DNA of 64,000 nt from Phallus indusiatus (taxonomy: Eukaryota; Basidiomycota; Agaricomycetes; Phallales; Phallaceae): positions 434,001 through 498,000 of the forward strand of contig JAQFWX010000023.1 in the NCBI GenBank assembly GCA_027605045.1, written 5' to 3'. Position 1 is the first letter of the stretch, and each line of letters starts with the position of its first letter. Of the stretch, positions 36,200-48,183 are shown piece by piece. The position numbers and the translations under genes were made by a program. The notes beneath the pieces were generated by a model. That model was not told the DNA's origin. It saw nothing but the letters and a program-made list of their open reading frames with translations, and did not search any database.

Positions 36200-36852
36200 G
36201 TCTTTCTGAGCACTTAAGAGGTAGTTTTGACTCAAAAAAATGCTTCAACTGTTCAAAAATCGCTTTGTCGACGATGGATGGGCTGGGAGAAAAAGGAGAG
36301 CTTCAATGGCAGCGTCGATGTTTGCTTCGCCCCTTAATTTGAAACCTAACTGTCTCTTGCGGGTAAGTGGGTTGGTAAATTTTGCGCTTAACTTATAAAA
36401 GGTGTACGGGTGATTATCGAATGGACTTTTCCTGACTTGCAGTTGGATTGAAATGATGGAAAAGAGGATTGGAAAGTAATCGGATGATTGAGGTGGGAAG
36501 CAAATAGCGGAACTCGAAAAATCTGGCAGCAGTTCCTTTCTTTATAATCGGCGATGGAATCATGTGACAGGGTCACGTCACACAAACAGACCAGCCTCCT
36601 TTACAATTTATGAATGGAAATTGATACTTTCAAATCCATTCTAAGTTTTTTAAGTTGATATTGACATCAGATTAGCCCTAAGCTGACACTGAGTCCCAGC
36701 TAGCAACAAACCAGCAAGGCGCCTAGCACCCAGCGCTTATTCTCTAAACATAGAGACGGAAGCAATTGTTCCCTTGGCGCTAAGTGCACGCAGACCGGTC
36801 ACAACTCCGCACAGCCCCAGGCCACCCTTTCTAACTATCTCTACTCATCGCT
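36200..36852. promoter_or_regulatory. Divergent promoter region Mei2-like / Rab5
   Basis: These 653 bp separate two genes transcribed away from each other and must hold both promoters. I see no coding exon. A pyrimidine-rich stretch just before the Rab5 ATG fits a transcription start region. Confidence 0.45.
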
Positions 36853-37991
36853 ATGGCTCGACAATTTCAGTTTAAACTAGTTCTCTTAGGTACGCTCATG
36901 ACAATAAAACAAAATATCATTCTTATTTTATGACGCACCACAGGCGAATCTGCTGTGGGAAAATCAAGGTGTGTTATGACCCACCGTTATCTCTCGCGTC
37001 GTAAGCTGACGGGAATATTGTAGTCTGGTGCTTCGTTTCGTTAAAGACCAATTTGATGATTATCGGGAGAGTACTATTGGAGGTACTCTTTCTCCTAATC
37101 GAATACTTCGTTGAGCTTCTGATGAATATCTTGTTTCAGCTGCTTTCTTAGCTCAAACCATACAACTCGATGATGCCACAACAGTCAAGTTCGAAATATG
37201 GTTTGTTTTTCAAATTCTCGGAGACAATATCAAGCTTTTTGACTGTTTACATTAAAGGGATACTGCTGGACAGGAGCGATATAAGGTGTGTAAACGCGAA
37301 ATGTCGGAGAGGAGCTTATGACGTATGCATTTCAATACCCCCATACAGTCCCTCGTATGTTTTGTTTCGTTATTATTCCTCATTCTTTGTTGACAGTCTT
37401 CTTTTCTTTTGAGGCTCCGATGTATTACCGGAATGCGAATTGCGCTGTTGTTGTATACGACATCACACAATCGGTACCTTCATGTTTTCTTCGGCATGAT
37501 TCCTCCGGCTTAAAATTGTCGATAGGCATCACTAGATAAAGCCCGTACGTGGATCCGTGAATTACAGCGACAAGCGGATCCGTCAATAGTAATACTTCTT
37601 TGTGGAAACAAGACCGATCTCGAGCCACGAAGGTACTTGTACATTTTCCAGCGTTTACGACCCAGCTTTGACCGCACTTCAGGCAAGTGTCTAAAGAAGA
37701 AGCGCAGAAATACGCTGAAGAAGAAGGTCTTTTATGGGCGGAAGCCTCTGCGAAGTCAGGCGAAGGTGTTCATGAGCTTTTTGCACTCATAGGTATGTTT
37801 CCTGCTTCTGGAACTCTCCATGTTATTCATAGCTCTTATTTATCATAGCCCAAAAACTACCTTTGTCGGCACCAGGTCGTACCGGTGGAGCGACGACTGG
37901 CAGTTCAGCTCCCGCCAATCAAAGAGGCACAGGCGTAGATCTCAACAAAGCTCAGAACCCAACAGGAGAATCCAATGCGTGCAATTGCTGA
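36853..37991 (+). CDS. Rab5-type small GTPase
   Basis: This is an early-endosome Rab GTPase (Vps21/Ypt51 group). Ten exons (36853-36889, 36944-36968, 37024-37082, 37140-37200, 37258-37285, 37349-37354, 37414-37473, 37526-37632, 37683-37792, 37849-37991) give 636 nt, 211 residues. All G motifs are present: GESAVGKSS (P-loop), STIGAAF (switch I), [18 protein letters not shown] (switch II), GNKTDL and EASAKSG. The C-terminus ends CNC, a geranylgeranylation site. The Ser-Leu of RYKSLAP is supplied by a 6-nt exon, TCCCTC, with AG before and GTATGT after. Without it the highly conserved motif cannot be built. Confidence 0.95.
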
Positions 37992-38563
37992 TCACTCAGA
38001 TTCTTACTCTATCTAGAGGACGGGTATTTGAATAATTGGTCCAATAGATTTCATCCTAATTCTCCTCTGAAACGTACAGTTTGGAGGGTTGCCCTACTTT
38101 TTGACATCTCATCATCTTCATCCGGTCGTCCGCGACACGGTTTGCGTTATTCACATGCGTCCCTAAATCTTATCTTGTTCTCGTACCATTATAGGACCAA
38201 TCATTTGTATATACTCAACTAAGAATATTTATGCCGTTAATTCAGTAATACAAAAGTCACCCAAAATAGTTGCAAGCAGAGAGCTGTGTGCGTACACGTT
38301 CACTAAGTACTTTGACGAGATATGCTTTGCGCCAATATTTCGCCATAGCCATGGCCATCGCGCTACCTAGCGTTCTGTAACGCTTCTCCGACTCCAAGTC
38401 ACCTCTTTCGTGCTCATCACAGCCCGCTGAGAGACCGGTTTGAGAACTGTTAATAGCTGATGAAACAAGTGAGAATTTCGATAGTTCGAACATAGCACCC
38501 GTTGACAAACCTTCCGGATCCATACGTGTTCTCGATTGGCCGCCTGGACGAGAGGAACTGGTG
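37992..38563. other. Region between convergent genes
   Basis: The Rab5 gene (plus) and LTO1 (minus) converge here. A minus-strand ORF at 38257-38523 (MDPEGLSTGAMFELSKF...) is open and could be an extra 3' exon of LTO1, but no convincing in-frame splice junction links them. Confidence 0.35.
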
Positions 38564-39335
38564 TTAAAAGCTCATTTCATGAAGTTTCGTAGCCGAAGTA
38601 GCCTTGACATTCGAGATCGCATGGAGGTCTGTGTTTGTGCCTTTTTCACTATTGAGTTTCCATACTGATTGTCTCGGTGGCTTGACGGTTTGATCGTCAA
38701 GGCGCGAACCTTGGCCGATCTCTGCATTCATATCGACTTCAAAGCTTCCCGTTACTCGTCCTCGTGCACCCAAAGAAGCGGAAAGAGCTTTGTAGCGCGA
38801 TCGAATGTTATTCAATAAGGTCATAATGTCTACTTCTGACTCAGGTGCTGAAGTCGGGTCGGAGGAGTCCGACAATAAGACAGGTGTACTGGAGTGGGAG
38901 ATTTGGCTGGATTTAGGATTTACAACAGGGAATTGGGAGATTGACTCCAAGAGATGACGAAGATGACTAGAAAGACCACAGTTCAGTGAGGTTTCGTTGA
39001 GTAGTCTACTAACATACATACGATAGCGATGTGGCCGATAATGAAAAGGTTTGTTCCGTTTGTTCACCAGCTTTATCAGGCAGTTTATTGCCATAAGCAT
39101 TTTTCAATGTCGATGCAAAGCCTTCATAAAAACCGATTTCCTCCCAGATCTCATAACCTTTTTCACGACCTAAAGCCCGGCCCTCTATGAGGCCATGTAT
39201 ACGACCATGCGCATATCCATCTTTATAACCTACATCAAAGAAGCTTTTAATGAATTACAAAACACGACAAATGGAAATTGCTTTCATATATACGTACTCC
39301 TGTTCTAAATGAATGAGGTCTTGAATATCAACCAT
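38564..39335 (-). CDS. LTO1: LTO1/Yae1-family protein (ORAOV1 homologue)
   Basis: With Yae1 this family forms an adaptor that delivers the cytosolic Fe-S machinery to the ABCE1/Rli1 protein, needed for ribosome function. Three exons (39298-39335, 39022-39243, 38564-38966) give 663 nt, 220 residues. The N-terminus reads MVDIQDLIHLEQDFFDVGY, followed by the family's Gly-rich deca-GX3 repeat: DGYAHGRIHGLIEGRALGRE, then GFYEGFAS. The C-terminal half (HLRHLLESISQFPV, then a Ser-rich stretch and IMTLLNNIRSRYKALS) matches fungal members, with a longer disordered tail. It is possible that the last exon splices further downstream to 38257. Confidence 0.85.
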
Positions 39336-40007
39336 CAAGATTTCAGAGATGTGCAAAGCAGCTGCCAGTAACCTTTACGTAAGATCCCAACACTGATTTC
39401 GGTGAACGCGATCATTTTCTGTTAATTGTACATTATCCTACCTCAAATGAGCATTCGAGAATTCATCCCTCATATCCTCATATAATATGCCAGTGCGTTA
39501 TATACATGAGATTTATCGAAAAAAAAAACATGCCAAATCAAGAATACAAGTTAGTATATACATGGAACTTGAACTCGAGGCCCAAACTCGATTTCGAAGG
39601 ATGAAAGTGAATGGAGTTGGGGATTAAACAAAGAAAATGAAAAAGGAAGGATGTTTAATATACGTGGATTTGGTGACTTTTTAAAAAAAGAGAGAAATAC
39701 TCTACTATTGTGAGTTTAAAGGAAAGGATGATTCATAACGACCGCCGTGAATAAAGAAGGAAAGAAGGAGAGAAACAAAAGAAGAGAACTGAAATAAAGT
39801 AGCACAATCTTAAGAAAGAACAGAAATGAATAGTACACAGTCGGATAAAAACGAAGTAAAAAGACAAACTTCCAATCCCAAATAATATATCGTGTACAGA
39901 AGTTATAAAGAGATAAACATAATAAAGACGAACAAAATAAAAGAAACATATAGAGTCATCCAAGTTGAATTTCGATGTCCTGAATAAGAGTGTTTGTGCA
40001 TGAGAGC
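39336..40007. other. Intergenic with polypurine tract
   Basis: The plus strand from about 39590 to 39965 is strongly purine-rich (runs such as GGAAAGAAGGAGAGAAACAA). Minus-strand ORFs here are only Phe/Leu/Ser translations of the pyrimidine strand. No gene is supported. Confidence 0.45.
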
Positions 40008-43000
40008 TTAGAAACCCGCAAGCTCCAGTTCTTTCCTGATATCCACATGTGCCAACTCAGAGCGTTGGAGTGCCTGACTTCGTGTCCAAAACTCGTTTTC
40101 GTCTTTTGTGGCAGCGAGATTGAGTTGTGACTCAATATATTGCATTATCTGCAGGATGATCGAATGTAAATAACAAACACCGTCATGCAATCAATGAATG
40201 CTTCAAGCGACGAGACAACTTACAGGGACAACTTCAGCCAGCTTATAGTTATCCCGAACCTTCGGCTGGAACTTCAGTACCATTTGTGCCACGCTCTCCA
40301 TTTTGATATACTTTGAGAAGTTAATTAGTTTTATTTGTTCGGGAGTGTCCGATGTCGAGTTGGACGTAGAAGCAGTGGAAGCAGGAATCGTCAATTTGGG
40401 AGGATCAGGAAAACCTTCCGATATCTTCACCATATCCGAAAGGAATATACCTAAATAATAATAAGACATATGAGTGTTATGTTGTGGACGAAGCTGATTC
40501 TTCTACTCACCGATATACGGGACACAAGGCGCATCAACCGTCATCAACGTATTTCGGTATGAAGCAAAGTTATTCGTTGTCTCGAAGATCTTCACCAAAG
40601 GTTCTATTCTGCCCGTCCGGCTGACATGGGCCCACGTAAGTTGCAATCGTGCAATGACTTGACTGGTAAGCGCAGCCACGATAGCAGCGGTGGACGAGAA
40701 GTTATTTATCGATCGACATCGCTCAGCAACGCGCATCCAAAACTGGATAACATCCGCTCTTTTTCCAAGTGGATCGTTCGCCAACACGCTCATCTTGACC
40801 CATGAAGCAATCTTATCGCTTGTGGCTATGAACGCGCGCAAGTTGTTAAGGCCTTCAGCCTTCTGATTAGCGGCGAATTTGAAGCATTCGTGAGGTCGGA
40901 TCTTCAAATAGAGACGCGCTTCGTAGAGGGTTAATTGCTTCGCAACCTCTCCGTAATCATTTTGGAGAATATCCGTTTTAGATTTGAAAAGCTTGGGTCG
41001 CCTTGTCGCAGCGACGGATTCCAACGCAGGGAGGTTGATGTCTGTCCAACGCTACAAGATAACAAGGTCAAGCAATGGGAAGGATCAGATAACAGACAGC
41101 CTACTTTGCTCTCGATGTTCTGCATAATGAGACGTGCAATTTGAGCATTCGATGGCGGCTCCTGTACCAACTCCAAGAAACTTTGAAGGCGGGGAATAAT
41201 ACGAGAGTCGTCTTGAATCAAGCCGTAGTTATCCACCCAAAGCAACAAAACGTGAAGGACTCTAAAATAACAAGGATTCAATCAAAGATTATGTGAAAGT
41301 GTAACGTATACTAACCTTGCTCGGGTTTGCTTCAACTTCTTATCCCTCCACTCATCGAACTCGTCGTCAGTAAGCCCACGGGGTTCAGGCATCTCATACT
41401 TCTCAATAAGCAATTCGAGCACACGCTCAGCATCCGTAAACGACCGGAACGTCAGCAAGAAGACATGCCGGAACTTTTTCTCCAGATCAGATTCTAAATG
41501 GCGGAAGATGGTAAAACCGGTTGCAAAGGCAAAGAAGAGTGACATTAGATGAGGTAAGGTAGAGGAAAAACGTTAGCAACGGTCTCGTCGAAGCATACAA
41601 CGAGAACTTACTCAAAAACGGCACAGTCAGCCGCTCCACAAGAGCCTCAACGGAACCATGCTTGACACTACCATCATGGTCAAGCTTAATCTCCCCGCTT
41701 TCGATGTCCCGCTCAGGCTTAAGATACCACGGTAGTTTAGCCTGCGCTTGTTTCGCATTGTGAAACGCCTGCGCATCGTCGTCGCCTAACCACCGACGCA
41801 CTTTGTCATTTCTCCCACCAGTGACAGATAATCCGCCAGCTGTACGAGGTGTATGGGGTGTACGTGGCGAACGAATGGCATTACTCGGTGTTCGAGGATC
41901 TTCTGACAAAGGGTTGAAACTTTTGAGTGCCTCGGCATCCAACTCGGAATCGTTATCGTTCTCCAGTTCAATGTCGACATCGTCTGCAGGGTAGCTAAGA
42001 TCCAGATGGCTCACAGGTCCTCCTAAAGCTAAATTAAATGAGGATTTCAATAAAGTTAACAAAGGCCCGGTCAACATACCGGAAATTGACGGCGCTGAGG
42101 CATTTCTTCCGTTGGCACTAAATGAGGAGTCCGATTCCCGAGACCGTCTCTTATTCTCTCTTCGTTTTCGGGCGAAAGCACCAGCGTTCGCCTTTCCTTT
42201 ACTGGTTGATGGGCTAATAGACGAAGATCCGTTGGACCCTTTCGAAACAGGAACATTAGTGGTCGTGGTGGCAGTAGTATTATTAGCAGCACCACTCGTC
42301 CCATTGAGATAGGACACCGCATCATCGCCTAACAGTTTGCGCAGTTTTTCTTTGTCTCCAGCCTGAACGGGCGCAATAGCGGGTGTGGTAGGAGATACTC
42401 GTCCTCGTTGCTTCTTAGTTGCAGCGATAACAGAATCATCATCATCAAAGTCCTCTTCAAAATCAGCCCCAGGAGTACTCGTACCACTTCCTGTTTCGTC
42501 GCTCAGGAACTTTTGATGAATGGGTTTAGGACTGGAAGTAATATTGATAGTCTCGTTAAGGGTCGTTGTGCTCGTTCCCGATAGGCTTCCGTTTGATCCT
42601 CCTCCTCCTCCTCCTCCTCCTCCTCCTCCTCCTCCCGGACCAATCTTGGCAGCTCTTCTTCGTAAAGACGACAAAGTACTCGAAAATCCCGTTCGAGGCA
42701 AGAAGCTCAGTGAAGAGATGCTAGAAGACGAGCGAGAATGGGTCGTTGTGGAAGAAACACTGGCAGAATGGATATGCGAATTTAAATGGGGCACGGATGC
42801 ATCGGTGTTCCCTGGGACAAGAACTGCAGGATGACCATCGTCGCCCGAAGCACTCCGTGCAGAACTAGGAGGCGATGCGGACCGCGTTGAATCTGCACCA
42901 CTGCTACTTCGTTGTCTCGAGTCTCCGGTGTTCACTTCTGGGAGAGCGCGAGGAGTAGGAGGCATGGGCTTATCCTTGATAGGGAATCGGCTGGACGTTG

Positions 43001-44591
43001 AAGGAGCCGAGAGAGGGAAGACCGTCGCCGTTGTGCTTGAATGAGTACCAGAGACTAGTGCGTTTGCAGGCGTAACACCCGCTGAAGATAGATCAAATCG
43101 TGCACCTCCGGCAGAATGAGGTATGGCTGTAGCCGGGGGAGTAGGAAGAGGTGATATCGTACGGGTATCATGTTTGATAGCTGTAGAAGGTGCACTAGAG
43201 GTTCCAATTGTGGATGCAGAAGCCGAGCGTTGGTGTTGATAGGAGCTTGAGGGTGCCGTGGGCCTATTCTCTCGCTGCTGATATTCCGGGACAGGAACCT
43301 CTATTTCGCTAACCTCGGGCAACGGAGGCAAGGGTGTATCGGGAGGGGGTAAGGAAGGGGGTAAATCGCGATCTTTGTCTCGCTGTTTAAATGTACTTGT
43401 CACTGTTGGGCGGCGTCCGATATTGAAAGGCGCGGGGGCAGGAACATTAGGTGGTATAGGTGTGATGGGAGAAGGCTGAACAGGTGAAATAAATGAAGAG
43501 GCGTTGAGTGGCGCTGTAGTCTGAGCAGCAAGTGAGTTAGGTTTTACATTTGTAAGTACGCTGGTGAGTTGAGGCGGTGTATTACTTCTTCCATTAGTGG
43601 ACGAGGTTGGCATTGCTGGCAAAGGTCTCCGTCGGGGACCAGCTGGCGCGTGTGTTGGAGTTTGCAACGAGATGAGTGCTTCATCATGTTGGGGTACGTC
43701 GTCAACGGCCTATATAATCCGATTGATATCTTCAAGTCTGGGAAGAAAAGGAAAAAAACAAACGCATACCTCTTGAATTGCATCTGTTTCCTCATTCTCC
43801 GGCTCTACATCAAGTTCCGCACCCGTATTGAGATCCAATCCCCAACTTTGAATCAATGAATCAATATCTTCCGGTGACTCCACTAACTCTCCTTGATTAT
43901 AAATCGAGATACGACGCTCCCGAGGCGTATCTTTCAAGCGCTCGAACAGATGAGTCGGAATGACATTGACAAACGCGCTAGGGATCCAGCCGACTCTGTC
44001 TTGACCCCCTCCGAATTGATGAGATTCGGCTTCATCATCGAGTGGTTGTGCAGCCCACCAGCCCGAGGATTGAACACTAATGATCTCCAACAGGTCTCCC
44101 TTTTCAAACAGAAGCATGCTGTCGGGATCGCCCTCAGTAAAGTCATATACCGCCAAAACATGAAAGGGTAATGCTTTCTCGATGGTAGACGTATCGTAGA
44201 GCCACGGGGCATCACCCGAGTCGTCGTCATATGCCGCATCGACATAGTTATAATTGGGATCATTGAATCTATCCTCATCATATACATCGGGTATAGAGGT
44301 ATCCGTATCATCATATTGGTCATTGGAATTGAAGTAATAACGTGAGTCCCTCGTGTTGTCCCTGTCTTCGTATATCGAGCTAGGATGCACCACTGTAGAC
44401 AACGAGGAAAGGGAGGAGAAATTCGAGGCGAGAGAGTTGGTGGATGCGGGGCGGTATCGTAATCCTCGTCTCCCATTTATTGACGGATAATGGCGATTGG
44501 GAGTTAGAGGAGAATGGGACGAATACAAAGGTGATGAGATAGTGTAACCGGGATTCGAATTTGAGGTTGAATTGAGGTGCACTTGAGCCAT
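40008..44591 (-). CDS. SH3-domain Ras guanine-nucleotide exchange factor (Cdc25 type)
   Basis: This activates Ras by GDP release, probably at the plasma membrane upstream of cAMP signalling. Exon 1 is 43770-44591, exon 2 41612-43709, exon 3 41316-41493; further exons follow to 40008. Residues about 143-218 form an SH3 domain: LPFHVLAVYDFTEGDPD, DLLEIISVQSSGWWAA, VGWIPSAFVNVI. A long disordered Pro/Ser/Thr-rich region (PPSLPPPDTPLPPLPEV) includes a poly-Gly run. The RasGEF N-domain (FRHVFLLTFRSFTDAERVLE, MPEPRGLTDDEF) and catalytic domain (YGEVAKQLTLYEARLYLKI, VAERCRSINNFSS, PCVPYIG, FLSDMVKI) complete it. The stop follows KELELAGF. The large exon 2 is uninterrupted. Confidence 0.92.
42598..42635. 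repeat. (CCT)n microsatellite coding poly-Gly
   Basis: About twelve CCT units lie within exon 2 of the RasGEF gene. On the coding strand they read GGA/GGAGGA, giving a poly-glycine run in the disordered linker. Length variation between strains is likely. Confidence 0.85.
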
Positions 44592-45893
44592 GGTCTTTGC
44601 AAAATACTTGGTACGCTGGGCCTAGTGTATTGTCATTCAAAGTACAGTTGGAAATGGAGAAATAATGAAAGATAAAATAGAAGGAAATAATAGGTATAAG
44701 GAGTCAGATTCGGGAACAAGTGTGTGTACACAGCGCAGGGGACATCCACCTTGTTACCCGGCGTGACAAAAGCAACAAGGTGACGCAAGTGACGCGCAGT
44801 GACGAGTTTCGGCCGAGATCGGCATAGCTTAGGACTAGGATTCTACGCTGTGCCACGATTTTTATTTTATTTTTAAAGTGTACTGAAAATTGACTATTCC
44901 CAACATGTTTGATGAACATATCCCCTTCTTTCCTTCTCCTTCTTCTTCTTCTTCTTACGACGATTCTGTGGCCAAATGGTGGTTTCACATCTTTTTATTG
45001 ATAGACTTGTTACCACACTCCGTTCCCATCATCAACCATCCGGTTGCGCACGCACGGCCGCTCTGGCGCATTTTGAACACAAATTTAAACCGTAAGCCTC
45101 GGAAATGAATGGTTCGTGTTCTTAAGAAAGGGACGAATTCTTCTAGGGGTCCATTTTTTCAAATTTGACTACTGTAGATGGTTAGGTTACTTTGGGTTAG
45201 TCAGTCAGCCAACAAGCAAATCGGCCAACCGAGCCCTCCGCCGAGAAAATGGTCCAATTCAGGCAACTTTTACATTCTTGTCTTCTCTAAGGCACAAAGC
45301 GCTCTGGGTACAAAATTGAATGAGTCGGACCGTCGTCTATACCCCAGACTCGCCCAGACTTTAATGGATGTATACACGGCGTATAAATGTGAGTATATAT
45401 CAGAAATTATCATCAAATACGGATCGACATTTCCTATCCAATTGAAAACTTCTTTTTTGCGTGTAACCCCATTTGAGCGCCGGGTTTCAGAAAGCCCCGG
45501 ATTCCACCAACGCAGATGGAATATGTATTTTTGTGATAAACTTGCATGTCATTATGGTTAATCTCCGGTTTAGTTGCTTCCACTAGGGTACACTCAAATA
45601 TGATCTTCGCCGCAGGCGCTTTCTCGTTTCGTCCAGTTCCCCAGCACCGGTCAGACTGGCCACCCGGTTGTATATCATTGACGGAAACTTATTCAAATTC
45701 TCAAATGAAAAACAACTCCTCTCTTCTTCCTCCTTCTTCGTTTCTCCCTATTTGGTTTCTTTAACCTAATATCATCATGATTTTCATAGCCTCATCATCG
45801 TACTGCGTTGCGATCTCCGCCCTTGCACGCGTAACTGAAGCGCAACGCCGATCATACCCCAAACATCGTTACCTGCGTCAGCGCGAGTAGTCC
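44592..45893. other. Intergenic with CTT microsatellite
   Basis: This is the upstream region of the RasGEF gene. A (CTT)n tract is at about 44926-44956, and clustered GTGACGC-like words occur at 44762-44805. ORFs such as 45178-45561 show no motif I recognise. Confidence 0.35.
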
Positions 45894-46259
45894 ATGGCTG
45901 AACGACTACCCTATTTGCAAATAATCACTTACCGAATAGTGGTACGTCAAAAACCCGGAGAACTCACTCGTTCCGACAGATCCGGTGAATCTTTACAACC
46001 AAATTTGGTGCCACCCCTGGAGCCCGCGCTCTACGTTCGGAGGAAACGATACACCTACCTCTCTCCAGATGTTGACATCAATTTCCATGAACCGATTAAT
46101 CATCAATGCTTGGAGACTTGTATGAAGCGCATTGAAACAATCCAACTAGGCCAAACGAAACTTGATAATGTCCACTACTATCAATCACATCAAGATGCTG
46201 ATATGCCATATATATATGCCTACTTGACCTTGTTATACGAAACAGTCGGACAAACCTAA
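45894..46259 (+). CDS. Hypothetical ORF, 121 residues
   Basis: This is a single-exon open frame starting MAERLPYLQIITYRIVV, with an ATG in good context (CCATGGC). It has mixed polar composition and no signal peptide, membrane segment or known motif. It stands alone between the RasGEF gene and its truncated paralogue. It could be a real small gene or a chance ORF; support is weak. Confidence 0.25.
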   Translation: MAERLPYLQIITYRIVVRQKPGELTRSDRSGESLQPNLVPPLEPALYVRRKRYTYLSPDVDINFHEPINHQCLETCMKRIETIQLGQTKLDNVHYYQSHQDADMPYIYAYLTLLYETVGQT

Positions 46260-47358
46260 ACTGATAAATTCTGGACGCGTCTCATGTGGACTCTAACGTG
46301 ATCGACGATGGCAAAATGTATTCGTTTTTCGTCGGGGCACTGGCTTTATTATGTATACAGATGTTCTGCGAAAGTTCGATTACACGTGCAAGCGGGTATT
46401 TTACCTTGGATCCCGGAAAAGGGAGCTGAACGCAGCCGGATCTGGCGTGGCAGGGGCTGTGTCTATTGAAACCTTGACCAGTCTCAACCGGTGCTTGTCA
46501 ATTTAAATGACAAGGCACAGGGCGTCGCGACACACTTTCATTTTGCATCATGGTGTACAATCTTTATACAATTCGTTTTTCGCCATTTTTCCTAAGAGCT
46601 GAATTGGATCGTCTCACTTTAATGACGTGGCAAAAGCGGTGGCGTTTCTAATAGTAATAATGGCATTTAATGTGCGTCTTAATTATAAATAACATGGCAC
46701 TGCTTACCGCCGTAGCGATATACAGATGCATGTACATCGTTGCATTCTGAGGCACTTACATAGCAAGGAAATGAAGCAATGGAACGTGAAACCCTGCAGT
46801 ACTTGCATTCGATCAAATACCCAGGTTCAGAGAGAAAACTCTGAATTGCCTGGTCAATGACAACTGGCAGGGTTTTCCGACTTCGCCGAGTTGGACTTGA
46901 AAGGCGAAGACACCTCCTCGACCGACTTCGCCCGTGCAGCTCGAGGAAAGTGCGGGTATCTCGGAACAAGTGACCAACGAACAACATGATTTGATCAACC
47001 AACGTGGAGGAAAGTGCGGTGGATATCCGAATACGTGTGGAAGTTTGCTAAAGAACTTCGTAGCCAAGTGTCTCCATATATTTTCAGTCATCGTTTGATC
47101 TCATTATAACAAGGCATGTATAACCCACAGTTCTTGGAAAAGTTTTATGGCCAACTTTGACTCAGTCAATCACATCCACGTGAAGTTCGACAATCTTGAT
47201 TCCTCGGTCATATCGGCGAGAGAAAATGAGATTGATCAAGCACCATATACATGCACATACATTTTGTAATGCCCACGTGAAAACCTTTACATTAGTATAC
47301 TAATAATCCTGCCAAGGATTCAACCCAAGCCTCTCACATAAAGACACCCTCTAACCAA
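46260..47358. other. Intergenic, no gene recognised
   Basis: Short ORFs only. The region downstream of the SH3-only gene ends here, and the stretch where RasGEF-coding sequence would be expected if the paralogue were complete shows none. Confidence 0.4.
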
Positions 47359-48183
47359 TCAACAATATAGATACTGAATAAGTGAGTCAACTCCTCCAAG
47401 CGAGCCCACAAAAAGCTCCGCACGATTATAGGCTGAGACACGGTGCTCGCGAGGTGTATCTTTCAAGCGTTGAACCAAATAAGCCGGAACGACGTTTACA
47501 AACGCGCAAGAAATCCAACCAGTTCTTGTTTGATCCTCTTCAAATTCAGATTTTTCTTGATGTTTACTAGCACTAGTACTAGTAGCTCCGTCAGATTCGT
47601 CAATTGGCTGTGCACCCCACCAACCCGAGGGCTGTACCTGGATAATCTCGAATAAATCTCCCTTTTGAAACGGGAGAATGCCTTCTTGGTCTTTTTCAGT
47701 GAAATCGTATAATGCCAAAACATGAAATGGCAGAAATTCCTCAAAGGCCGGTGTAGAATCGTAGTACGGAGGCGATGGTGCGTCAGTGTCCCCCTGTGAT
47801 TCCGAATCGTCACCATGATATGATATGTCATCGTCGACCAGATCAGCGTAACCGCCATCTATTTCATCTTGCATTCAAATTAATCAATATCATACTTTAA
47901 AAAAATAACATGGGCTTATACCATTGTGGTTCTCTTGGTCTTCTTCATATATCGAGCCACTAAGATGTACATGAACGGACGACGCCGAAGCGGAAGAAGG
48001 ATTTGATAAAACAGAGTTTGTCGAGACAGGAAAATCTCCCAAACCTCTCTTCCGGCTTACAAATGAATAGCTTTGAGGAGTTGGAGTTAATGGAGATCGA
48101 AGCGAGGACGAGGACGACGGTGACGACAAGGAGCCGTAATCTGTTGCTGCTTGGGTTGGGCTGGACTGAACTGGGGATATCAT
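47359..48183 (-). CDS. SH3-only truncated paralogue of the RasGEF N-terminus
   Basis: Two exons (47922-48183 and 47359-47867) total 771 nt, 256 residues. It begins MISPVQSSPTQAATDYG, with a Ser-rich segment and GSIYEEDQEN, corresponding to SSIYEDRDN in the RasGEF at 40008-44591. An SH3 domain at about residues 134-210 follows: LPFHVLALYDFTEKDQE, DLFEIIQVQPSGWWGA, TGWISCAFVNVV. After LKDTPREHRVSAYN and GVDSLIQ the frame ends, where the larger protein continues SWGLDLN. No exchange-factor domain is present downstream. It may be a decoy or adaptor derived from a partial duplication, or a decaying copy. Confidence 0.7.

Noticed and set aside
36200..36235. N-terminal extension of the Mei2-like protein
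   Set aside because: The upstream in-frame codon is TTG; the first ATG is at 36199.
35942..36342. Plus-strand ORFs across the Mei2-like first exon
   Set aside because: These are antisense shadows of the Gly/Arg/Tyr-rich first exon.
39716..39963. Minus-strand ORFs rich in Phe and Leu, resembling membrane proteins
   Set aside because: They are translations of a pyrimidine-rich low-complexity tract in two frames, with no conserved pattern.
42520..42834. Plus-strand ORF with a poly-Pro run
   Set aside because: It is the antisense of the RasGEF exon 2, and the poly-Pro is the reverse of its poly-Gly microsatellite.
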